From: an uncultured Ruminococcus sp.
GTDB taxonomy: Bacteria; Bacillota; Clostridia; Oscillospirales; Ruminococcaceae
Direction: 5' to 3'
NCBI GenBank assembly: GCA_900319195.1
Contig: ONNL01000024.1
Location: 1-13,140 of the forward strand
DNA: 13,140 nucleotides
Under the pieces are notes generated by a model. The model was given only the letters and a program-made list of their open reading frames with translations. It searched no databases and had not been told where the DNA came from. Below are positions 6,892-13,140 of the stretch, piece after piece. The translations under genes and the position numbers were made by a program. Each line of letters opens with the position of its first letter. The first letter of the stretch is position 1.

Positions 6892-7674
6892 TCAGCCTCC
6901 CGACACGAAGAAATACGAAAGTCCGAACCATTCGCGCACCCAGTAGGTCGGCAGGAGCCACCATGAAGTCGGCGCAGAGATGTTGCTTATGTCCTCAAAG
7001 CCGCACCTCTTTGCGATGAGCTCCGCCCTAAGCTGATGAAAGCCGTCCGTGACGAGAGTAATGCTCTCGGGGAGCCCGTTTTCGCTGATTATCCTTTTCG
7101 AGAACCGCAGATTTTCCGCAGTGTCCGTGGACTTGTCCTCCATGAATATCCTGTCCTCAGAGATACCGAGCGACACGAGGTAATCCCTCATGCACTGCGC
7201 CTCCGAAACGGACTCGTCGCTGCCCTTTCCGCCCGAGACTACGACCCTCACGTCCTCATGCTCTGAGAGGTAGCCGTACGCGGAATCGAGCCTCCGCTTC
7301 AGCATTCTGCTCGGCACTCCGTTCTTCACCTTGCACCCGAGCACGACAAGCGTGGTATTTTCGGTCTTTGGAGCGTCGCGCTGTGCACTAATCATGAAGC
7401 CGCTGAGCACCGCAAAATACAGCACTCCTGCCGCCATGAGCACACCGCAGACGCAGACCGCAGTCCTGCCCGACCTGCTCTCGCAGATATGCTTCACCGC
7501 TCCCGAAAATCCGGCGTAAAACGTGAATATGACCGTAAGTGCCGCCGTAACCATGATACCGAAGATATTCCCGATATTGACTATACGGTGAGTAATAGGC
7601 AGAATAAATATTAACATCAGTATAAAAGAAATGAGAGCCGCCACAGCTCTCATTCCGATTTTTTCAATAAGCAT
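6892..7674 (-). CDS. DUF218 (YdcF/SanA/ElyC-like) membrane protein
   Basis: A 260-residue protein with three likely membrane segments (about residues 8-27, 36-60 and 72-96), followed by a DUF218 domain. The domain shows LVVLGCKVKNGVPS (109-122), VVVSGGKGSDESVSEAQCM (144-162), EDKSTDTAENLRFS and LVTDGFHQLRA (207-217). These match the conserved GxxxxxG, SGG, E-x(n)-T/N and TD-x-FH features of this family. Members such as SanA and ElyC are linked to cell-envelope integrity and peptidoglycan or polysaccharide metabolism; the reaction is not established for most. The start ATG overlaps the stop of the PHP gene (TAATG), so the two are translationally coupled. Confidence 0.88.
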   Translation of the reverse strand: MLIEKIGMRAVAALISFILMLIFILPITHRIVNIGNIFGIMVTAALTVIFTFYAGFSGAVKHICESRSGRTAVCVCGVLMAAGVLYFAVLSGFMISAQRDAPKTENTTLVVLGCKVKNGVPSRMLKRRLDSAYGYLSEHEDVRVVVSGGKGSDESVSEAQCMRDYLVSLGISEDRIFMEDKSTDTAENLRFSKRIISENGLPESITLVTDGFHQLRAELIAKRCGFEDISNISAPTSWWLLPTYWVREWFGLSYFFVSGG

Positions 7675-8522
7675 TATTTCGACTCCTGCTTTTTCTTTGC
7701 GGAGAGCTTGAGTATCCTGTCAAGATTTTCCTGAGTTGTGGTCTCGCTGCCAAGGTGAGTCGGTACGGAGTTATAGAGTCCGTGGAAGTCCGAGCCGCCT
7801 GTCTGTATGAGCTCATACCTGTCCGCAAGCTTTCTCAGCTCGCTGCGGTAGCTCTCGTCAGCAGAGTAGTGATCCACCTCAACACCGTCTATCTTGCCGT
7901 TGCCCGCAAGCTCCTCGAGGAGCTCCATGTTGTCATACTGTGCAGGGTGAGCCATAACAGCCACACCTCTTGCGGTATGGATAAGGTCGATAACGAAGTT
8001 GACATCGGGGTACTCACGCTCAACATAGCACGAGCCGAACTGTGCATTGAAGAGCTCGGAGTCAAGCTTGCCGTAGAATTCGAGAGCATAGCCGTAGTCG
8101 ATAAGCGCCCTCATGATGTGCTGCTTGAAAATGCTCTTTGCCGACGTTGTATGTCTGAGGATAGCCTCTATCGGAATGGGATACTTCTCCATTACCTTGC
8201 TTATCATTTCCTTTGAGCATTCTTTTCTTATCTCGCAGCACTTCTGGCAGAGACCCTCAAGTCTGTCGGGCTTTGTTGGAGCGTAGCAGAGGATATGCAC
8301 CTTGCTGTTGCGCTTCTTATCCCATGCCGAGAGCTCAACGCCGTGCAGTATCTTTATGCCTGCGCGTTCACCGAGAACATCAGCGCGGGAGAATGAAGCC
8401 ATTGTGTCGTGGTCGGTTATTGAAAGCCAGTTGATGTTGGTTCGTTTAGCCTGTTCGATGATCTCCTCGATACCGAGAGAGCCGTCAGAAAGCTTAGTAT
8501 GACAATGCAGATCGCAAATCAT
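7674..8522 (-). CDS. PHP-domain phosphoesterase (YciV/nucleoside bisphosphate phosphatase-like)
   Basis: A 282-residue PHP-superfamily metal-dependent phosphoesterase. Motifs in order are DLHCHTKLSDGS near the N-terminus, ITDHDT, HGVELSAW, AHPAQ and GGSDFHG near the C-terminus, the histidine and aspartate ligands of a multi-metal site. Homologues with this layout (YciV/RnaAM, and 3',5'-nucleoside bisphosphate phosphatases) act on short RNA ends or 3'-phosphorylated nucleotides, so a nucleotide or RNA phosphatase is the best guess. Two starts are possible: ATG at 8534 (MGVI) and ATG at 8522 (MICDLHCHT). The second is preferred because GGGGG lies 5 nt upstream and PHP proteins usually begin right before the DLHCHT motif. 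First gene of a three-gene operon with DUF218 and the 74-aa gene. Confidence 0.9.
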   Translation of the reverse strand: MICDLHCHTKLSDGSLGIEEIIEQAKRTNINWLSITDHDTMASFSRADVLGERAGIKILHGVELSAWDKKRNSKVHILCYAPTKPDRLEGLCQKCCEIRKECSKEMISKVMEKYPIPIEAILRHTTSAKSIFKQHIMRALIDYGYALEFYGKLDSELFNAQFGSCYVEREYPDVNFVIDLIHTARGVAVMAHPAQYDNMELLEELAGNGKIDGVEVDHYSADESYRSELRKLADRYELIQTGGSDFHGLYNSVPTHLGSETTTQENLDRILKLSAKKKQESK

Positions 8523-8564
8523 AATAACCCCCATTCCCGCAGATCAATGCGGAATTATAATTAT

Positions 8565-8646
8565 ATAGCAAACCACAAAAATTTTTTGGAGCTTGCTATT
8601 TGCCGATCGCATGGAGCAAATCTTTGATTTGCGTATATGCAAGGCA
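8565..8646. repeat. Two adjacent inverted repeats in the leader of the PHP gene
   Basis: At 8601-8646 an interrupted palindrome pairs TGCC/GGCA, GCAT/ATGC and GCAAATC/GATTTGC around a TTT loop. Beside it, at 8565-8599, ATAGCAA pairs with TTGCTAT around an AAAAATTTTTT core. Both fall between the promoter and the start codon of the PHP gene, so they would fold in its leader RNA. No transposase or target-site duplication is visible. They could be a small dispersed repeat (MITE- or REP-like) or a regulatory leader. Confidence 0.55.
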
Positions 8647-8694
8647 CTTTAATTTTTTCAGATCCCAATAAAAAATATTAAAATTAACGTATCA

Positions 8695-8723
8695 ATTATA
8701 CCATATTCTGTTGAAAATAGCAA
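8695..8723 (-). promoter_or_regulatory. Sigma-A-type extended -10 promoter of the PHP-DUF218 operon
   Basis: The transcribed strand reads TTGCTA (8723-8718), 17 nt, then TATAAT (8700-8695) preceded by TGG, a full TGnTATAAT. It has the same -35 hexamer and spacing as the promoter of the TM1266-family gene. Transcription would begin near 8688, leaving a leader of about 165 nt. No convincing terminator of the rsmI operon is seen upstream in this AT-rich gap. Confidence 0.8.
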
Positions 8724-8772
8724 CAATATAGCAGAACTTTCATCAAATCATCACATTTCATGTCAAAATTTG

Positions 8773-9603
8773 TCATTCTTTGCAGAAAGCGGAGTACAGC
8801 TCGCTCTTCTTCATGCCGTTCGCTTTGGCGACCTCCTTGCACGCATCAACGGGTCGCTCCCCCATTTCAACGAGCTTTCTCACCTGTTCGAGAGCCTGCT
8901 CGGGAGTGACCGCAGCTGCCTGTGTTTCGGTCTTTCCCTCAACAACGAGGACGAATTCCCCCTTCGGCTCGGTCTTACTGTAATACTCAACCGCCTCGCT
9001 GAGTGTCAGTCTCAGCACTTCCTCATGTATCTTCGTGAGCTCGCGGCAGATCGCTATCCTGCGCTCCGCTCCGAAAAATCCGCAGAGGTCGGCAAGAGTT
9101 ACGCGGAGCTTATGCGGAGCCTCATAAAATACCATGAGACCGCGCTCATCACGGAGCATTTCAAGGCGCTCAGAGCGCTCCTTTTTGACGGCAGGGAGGA
9201 ATCCCTCGAACATGAAGCGGCTCGTGTCAAGTCCCGAAACGGCGACCGCCGACGCTACCGCAGTAGGTCCTGGGACTACCTTCACCTCGATGCTGTTCTC
9301 CGCACACAACCTCACAAGACGCTCGCCGGGGTCTGAAATGCACGGCATACCTGCATCCGTGACTATACCGCAGTCCTCGCCGCCGAGTATGCGGTCGATT
9401 ATCCCCTGTGCAACAGCCTGTGTGCTGAACTTATGATAGCTCACAAGCGGCTTCTTTATGTCGAAATGATTGAATATCTTCACCGTTACGCGCGTGTCCT
9501 CAGCACATACAAAGTCCACATTTTTCAGCGTTTCAAGCTGCCGCAGGGTGATGTCCCCAAGGTTGCCGATAGGTGTTCCGATAACGTAAAATGTTCCGCT
9601 CAT
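8773..9603 (-). CDS. rsmI: 16S rRNA (cytidine(1402)-2'-O)-methyltransferase RsmI
   Basis: A 276-residue member of the tetrapyrrole methylase (YraL/RsmI) fold that transfers a methyl group from SAM to the 2'-O of C1402 in the ribosomal decoding centre. The N-terminal GTPIGNLGDIT (residues 9-19), CAEDTR (33-38), VTDAGMPCISDPG (about 79-91) and VPGPTA (about 108-113) are the family signature motifs, and the length is normal. The ATG overlaps the stop of the upstream methyltransferase gene (ATGA) and has AAGGAG 5 nt before it. Last gene of the housekeeping operon. Confidence 0.95.
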   Translation of the reverse strand: MSGTFYVIGTPIGNLGDITLRQLETLKNVDFVCAEDTRVTVKIFNHFDIKKPLVSYHKFSTQAVAQGIIDRILGGEDCGIVTDAGMPCISDPGERLVRLCAENSIEVKVVPGPTAVASAVAVSGLDTSRFMFEGFLPAVKKERSERLEMLRDERGLMVFYEAPHKLRVTLADLCGFFGAERRIAICRELTKIHEEVLRLTLSEAVEYYSKTEPKGEFVLVVEGKTETQAAAVTPEQALEQVRKLVEMGERPVDACKEVAKANGMKKSELYSAFCKE

Positions 9604-10325
9604 GGCTGCTCCTTTCCGACCGAATATATCATTTGAAGCTCCTCCGAAAATCCGTCACTGCTGCGGATATAGAGCTGCGGCTCGACTCGCATGAAGGGCT
9701 TCGAGCCCTTCTTTCCCTCAATGAGAAACAGCCACGGAGCCTCGTCCGCATTTTTCGATACGAAGCGCACTCTTTTCGGCTCGATATTGTGATTTTTCAT
9801 TGCGAAGATGACGTCGCTGAGCCGCTCGGGGCGGTTGCACACGCACAGCCTGCCGCCGAATTTCAGCAGCTTCTCAGCCGCCGCGCACACGTCGTCGATG
9901 TTGCACATTATCTCATGCCTTGCAATCTTCTGCGCGGTTATCTCGCTCTGATAGCCTGCGCCTGCGACCTTATACGGCGGATTGCACGTAACAAGGTCGA
10001 GCTGTCCTATGGGAGCGCCGTCCCAGAGCACCTTTAAATCGGCACATACGGGCACTATCCCCGTTGTTTTGCTGTGCTCAAGTCCGAGCCGAAGCTGTTC
10101 TATCGCGCCCTCCTGAATGTCCACCGCATACGTCACCTGCGGCGGCTCCTTTTTCTGCATGATAAGTGGGATTATCCCACAGCCTGTCCCGAGGTCGCAG
10201 ACCTTGTCCTTGCGTCTGTATCCCGAAAAATAGGCAAGCAGGAATGCGTCCGTACCGAATCGGTGGTCGGAGCTTGCACACACGTAAATATCGTCTGTAA
10301 GTTTTTCAAAGCTGTATCCGCTCAC
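9600..10325 (-). CDS. TrmN6/YfiC-like tRNA1(Val) (adenine(37)-N6)-methyltransferase
   Basis: A 241-residue class I SAM-dependent methyltransferase. DLGTGCGIIPL (residues 44-54) is the SAM-binding glycine motif and NPPY (115-118) is the N6-adenine catalytic motif. The N-terminal HRFGTDAFLL is typical of YfiC/YabB proteins, which methylate A37 or nearby adenines of tRNA. Start is GTG at 10325, overlapping the mnmA stop (GTGA), with GGAGG 9 nt upstream. In Bacillus the homologue yabB sits close to the rsmI homologue (yabC) with a GIY-YIG gene between them; here the GIY-YIG gene is absent. Substrate tRNA is inferred from family. Confidence 0.88.
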   Translation of the reverse strand: MSGYSFEKLTDDIYVCASSDHRFGTDAFLLAYFSGYRRKDKVCDLGTGCGIIPLIMQKKEPPQVTYAVDIQEGAIEQLRLGLEHSKTTGIVPVCADLKVLWDGAPIGQLDLVTCNPPYKVAGAGYQSEITAQKIARHEIMCNIDDVCAAAEKLLKFGGRLCVCNRPERLSDVIFAMKNHNIEPKRVRFVSKNADEAPWLFLIEGKKGSKPFMRVEPQLYIRSSDGFSEELQMIYSVGKEQP

Positions 10326-11398
10326 CTTATCGTACCTCCGCCCACAACGATGTCCCCGTCATAGAACACCGTGGATTGTCCGCTTGTTACCGCCCTCTGC
10401 GGCTCGTCGAAGTCCACCCTGTACTCGCCGTTTTCAAGCTTTGTGAGAAGTGCAGGTGTCTCATTCTGGCTGTATCTCGTCTTTGCCGTTATCCTCATGG
10501 GAGCGTCGAGCTTTTCAACGGAAATGAGGTTCACATCATACGCCGTCAGCGACCTTGTATAGAGGTCAGCCTCCCCACCGAGAATAACGGTATTTGCCGC
10601 CGCGTCCTTGCTCACGACATAGGCAGGCTTGCCGAGCGAAATACCGAGTCCCTTGCGCTGTCCTACGGTGTAATTGATGATGCCCCTGTGCTCGCCGAGC
10701 ACCCTTCCGTCAGTCGAAATGAAGCTTCCGCTCCTTATGTCAGCACCCGTGAATTTCTTTATGAACTCCGCGTATTTTCCGTCGGGGACGAAGCAGATGT
10801 CCTGACTGTCGGGCTTTTTCGAGTTTATGAGACCTGCACTCCCGGCGAGCTCCCTCACCCTCGATTTGTCAAGTGTCCCGAGCGGAAACAGCGTGTGCGA
10901 GAGCTGCTCCTGCGTGAGCGTATACAGCACATAGGTCTGCTCCTTGTGTCTGTCAGAAGGGCGGCTCAGCAGCCACCTTCCCGAGCGTTCATCGAAGCTG
11001 TTCACCGCATAGTGTCCCGTGGCGATATAGTCGCAGCCGAGCTCCTGTGCCCTTTCGAGCATCTCCCCGAATTTTATTGTACGGTTGCAGTAGATGCACG
11101 GGTTCGGAGTCTCGCCGCGCAGATAGCTCTCAGCAAATCTGCTCATGACATTTTTTCTAAAGCTCTCCCGAAGGTCGATGACAACGTGCTCTATCCCGAG
11201 CTTTTCCGCGACCCTCCTCGCGTCCTCAATACCCGAAAAGGCGCAGAAGTCCCTTTCATTCTCCTGCGCCCTTACTATGTCGTCCTCAGAAAAGAGACTG
11301 AGCGTTGCGCCGATAACGTCAAGGCCCTGCTCCTTCAGCAGCAATGCCGCCACGGAGCTGTCAACTCCGCCGCTCATGCCGACCATTACCTTTTTCAT
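10322..11398 (-). CDS. mnmA: tRNA-specific 2-thiouridylase MnmA
   Basis: A 358-residue enzyme that thiolates U34 of tRNA(Lys/Glu/Gln) using ATP and sulfur relayed from a cysteine desulfurase. The PP-loop SGGVDS (residues 9-14) binds ATP. The catalytic pair is Cys101 (NPCIYCN) and Cys202 (SQDICFVPDG). TGHYA (127-131) and VGQRKGLGI (about 245-253) are further family motifs. Cys104 follows Cys101 as CxxC. The start ATG lies 4 nt after the HAD gene stop with AGGA upstream. Full length, no damage seen. Confidence 0.97.
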   Translation of the reverse strand: MKKVMVGMSGGVDSSVAALLLKEQGLDVIGATLSLFSEDDIVRAQENERDFCAFSGIEDARRVAEKLGIEHVVIDLRESFRKNVMSRFAESYLRGETPNPCIYCNRTIKFGEMLERAQELGCDYIATGHYAVNSFDERSGRWLLSRPSDRHKEQTYVLYTLTQEQLSHTLFPLGTLDKSRVRELAGSAGLINSKKPDSQDICFVPDGKYAEFIKKFTGADIRSGSFISTDGRVLGEHRGIINYTVGQRKGLGISLGKPAYVVSKDAAANTVILGGEADLYTRSLTAYDVNLISVEKLDAPMRITAKTRYSQNETPALLTKLENGEYRVDFDEPQRAVTSGQSTVFYDGDIVVGGGTIR

Positions 11399-11402
11399 CT
11401 TA

Positions 11403-12068
11403 TTAATCCTTTGCAGTTAGTATTGCAGGAATATCACGCAGCGAATCCACGCAGAAATCGCATATCGCGCGTATCTGCTCCCTGTCCTCGTTTGAAGCCT
11501 CGTCGTATACACCTGCCGTTATGAAGCCTGCTCCCGCGGCTGTCTCTATGCAGTGGAGCGAATCCTCCGCAACGAGCGTTTCGTCGGGAGCTGTCCCGAG
11601 CAGCTTTGCACCTCCGAGGAAAATATCGGGGAACCTCTTGCCGTTCGGATATTCCGTGTCCGTGAGCACGAATCTGAACCTGTCAAAAATACCGCTGCGC
11701 TTCAATACGGCGCAGGCAAGCGACTTATACGTAGCCGTTGCCACTCCGTAGGGGTATCCCCTCTCGTCGAGAAAATCGAGCAGCTCCCTCACATACGGCT
11801 TGAGTGTGATGTTCTCCTCGTATTCGATACGCACAAGCTCCTCGATACGCTTCACGACATATTCCTTCGTGTGAGGAAGTCCGAACCTGTCTATGAAATA
11901 CTGTGACGATCTGTCAATCGTCATTTTCTTTACAATGTCCGAGATATCAGAAGGCGGCTCTGTGATACCGTTCTCCCTCAGAAATTCCACATCTACCTTG
12001 TGCCATACGCTCATCGAGTCGATAAGGGTGCCGTCAAGGTCGAAGATCATCCCGCGTATTTTCTTCAT
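11403..12068 (-). CDS. HAD-superfamily phosphatase (beta-phosphoglucomutase/phosphoglycolate phosphatase-like)
   Basis: A 221-residue HAD hydrolase. The nucleophile motif FDLDGTLIDS is at residues 9-18 (Asp10, Asp12). The cap helices follow. Motif II is in GVATATYKS; the RFPDIF segment with its preceding lysine and the acidic VAEDS motif come near the C-terminus. The frame is open upstream to 12104, but the ATG at 12068 is preferred: it overlaps the lipoprotein stop (ATGA) and begins just before the motif. Closest to the variable-substrate HAD IA subfamily; the natural substrate cannot be read from sequence. Confidence 0.9.
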   Translation of the reverse strand: MKKIRGMIFDLDGTLIDSMSVWHKVDVEFLRENGITEPPSDISDIVKKMTIDRSSQYFIDRFGLPHTKEYVVKRIEELVRIEYEENITLKPYVRELLDFLDERGYPYGVATATYKSLACAVLKRSGIFDRFRFVLTDTEYPNGKRFPDIFLGGAKLLGTAPDETLVAEDSLHCIETAAGAGFITAGVYDEASNEDREQIRAICDFCVDSLRDIPAILTAKD

Positions 12069-12991
12069 TCGTCTTTTTTCTGCTGAGCATTCGGCAGAGG
12101 ACAATCAAACTCCTCGTAGGAGTAATCCTCATTGAACGTGCCCTCAGTCTCCGCGTTTCCGCATATAACGACAGCCTGCCTGCCCATAGTGTCATAGACT
12201 GTCTCAAAGTCGCTTATCGGATATGTTACATTGTCCTTGAGCGGATCAGCCGCATAGACCAGTCCATTATCAATGTCATAGCCGTAGATAGTAAGGCAGT
12301 GCTGATAGTAGTTGAATTCCATATCCTCGCCGTTCGTCGCAGTAAACACGTACTTCGGATATGACACTCTCATGTCCATAGTCACCCACACGACAACAGG
12401 TCTGCCGCAGTCTATCTGATAGAAGAGGTCGCGCAGAGAGGTGTCCGTGAGGTTCTGTGCATAGCACGGAGAGTCGATATCGCGGAAATAGTCATCGGCA
12501 GTCTTTACGACAACGGGAGCATAACAGCCGAAGCCGTCAGTTGCCCTCGGGTCACCGATATACGCATAGTTCATGGTGTATGTACCCGCATAATCAACGG
12601 GCATATAGTTGTCAAATAAAGTCTCCTTGTCGATGTCAAAGCCGAGAAAGTTGAGAGTCTCGGTGAGTGCCGTGACCTCGCAGCCTGTCGGGAGCTCAGG
12701 ATTCTGCAATACCGCATGGAAGCCGTCTATGACACAGCTTCCTTGTGCGGTATAGCCGTCGGGAAGCGAAATATCCTCGGAAAACGGCTCAGTCGGAGCT
12801 TCCGTGGGAGCATCGCTGTCCTGCTGTATTTTCTCGGCAGCGGTGCTGTCATTTGTCTCTGCCGCGGAGCCGCTTGTGATGTCAGCCGCAGAGGGAACGG
12901 TATTGTTTTTCTTTGCTGCCGACCTTCCGCACGCCACGCTGATAGCCGTCACAACCGCAAGTATAAGTATTCCTGTATTTTTTCTTTTCAC
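12065..12991 (-). CDS. C39-like peptidase family lipoprotein
   Basis: A 308-residue exported protein. Residues 1-21 form a lipoprotein signal (basic MKRK, hydrophobic core, ISVAC with Cys21 as the lipidated residue). A Ser/Thr/Ala/Glu-rich linker runs to about residue 75. The rest is a Peptidase_C39_2-type papain-fold domain: LPTGCEVTALTETLNFLG places the nucleophile at Cys104, QHCLTIYGYD gives His231, and ADPLKD gives Asp249. It probably acts at the cell surface on peptides or peptidoglycan. Start is GTG at 12991, with GAGG 9 nt upstream. It heads an operon of tRNA and rRNA modification genes, an unusual partner. Signals between 12992 and the right edge are weak: a GCGCG/CGCGC hairpin at 13077-13091 and no clear promoter. 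Confidence 0.88.
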   Translation of the reverse strand: MKRKNTGILILAVVTAISVACGRSAAKKNNTVPSAADITSGSAAETNDSTAAEKIQQDSDAPTEAPTEPFSEDISLPDGYTAQGSCVIDGFHAVLQNPELPTGCEVTALTETLNFLGFDIDKETLFDNYMPVDYAGTYTMNYAYIGDPRATDGFGCYAPVVVKTADDYFRDIDSPCYAQNLTDTSLRDLFYQIDCGRPVVVWVTMDMRVSYPKYVFTATNGEDMEFNYYQHCLTIYGYDIDNGLVYAADPLKDNVTYPISDFETVYDTMGRQAVVICGNAETEGTFNEDYSYEEFDCPLPNAQQKKDE

Positions 12992-13140
12992 AAATTATTA
13001 CCTCATCAGAATTATTTAAGCAATTATTTTGGTGGTCGTTACGGGCTGACGTTTGCGTATTTGCCCCCCTCACAAAGCGCGTACGTCGCGCACCGTTTTT
13101 CGCGTCAGAATCATTAAGAAACAGAACTGACTTCCGCGAT

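Noticed and set aside
10376..11524. 382-codon open frame on the plus strand opposite mnmA
   Set aside because: mnmA on the minus strand is unmistakable and full length. The opposing frame has no recognisable motif and no operon context.
13077..13091. GCGCG/CGCGC palindrome as a terminator at the right edge
   Set aside because: The stem is only 5 bp and neither side has a proper T-run directly after it; the upstream gene lies outside the window, so its role cannot be judged.
1..13140. CRISPR arrays, tRNA or rRNA genes, transposases
   Set aside because: No regularly spaced repeats, no tRNA-like cloverleaf, no rRNA sequence and no transposase-like protein were seen on either strand.

Overview
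Every supported gene in this window lies on the minus strand, so transcription runs from right to left. Base composition is mid-to-high GC. Genes are packed into operons with ATGA, GTGA or TAATG overlaps and AGGAGG-type ribosome binding sites. Gene content (a C39-like lipoprotein, mnmA, a TrmN6-type methyltransferase with rsmI, a PHP phosphoesterase, DUF218, a TM1266-family protein, nitrogenase-like genes) suggests an anaerobic Firmicute of the Clostridia, probably Ruminococcus-like. That taxonomic guess is inference only.

Layout in order of transcription. (1) 12991-8773 is a five-gene housekeeping operon: a secreted C39-like lipoprotein, a HAD phosphatase, MnmA (tRNA 2-thiouridylation), a TrmN6-like tRNA methyltransferase and RsmI (16S rRNA 2'-O-methylation). 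(2) 8772-8523 is an AT-rich gap with a strong sigma-A-type promoter and a hairpin-rich leader. It drives a PHP phosphoesterase, a membrane DUF218 protein and a small protein of unknown function. (3) 6619-6320 is a TM1266-family putative regulator (81 aa) with its own extended -10 promoter. (4) 6319-6123 is a highly structured leader ending in a terminator-like hairpin only 14 nt before the next start codon. (5) 6122-1 is a tightly overlapped run of six nitrogenase-like genes arranged H1-D1-K1-H2-D2-K2. The last one runs off the left edge.

The most unusual content is this doubled H-D-K nitrogenase-like operon. Both iron-protein homologues keep the P-loop, the DPKADST switch and both [4Fe-4S] cysteines. 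The two D and two K proteins are clearly paralogous, but the second pair has lost or moved some cluster-binding cysteines. None of the four has a recognisable counterpart of the NifD FeMo-cofactor cysteine, so ordinary nitrogen fixation is unlikely. They look like the nitrogenase-like (group IV type) reductase family, whose known members act on tetrapyrroles or C-S bonds; the substrate here is unknown. One module may be catalytic and the other a scaffold or maturase, as with NifDK and NifEN, or they may be two reductases. The structured leader suggests that expression is controlled by RNA-based attenuation, possibly with the TM1266 protein and the nitrogenase-like genes sharing one promoter.
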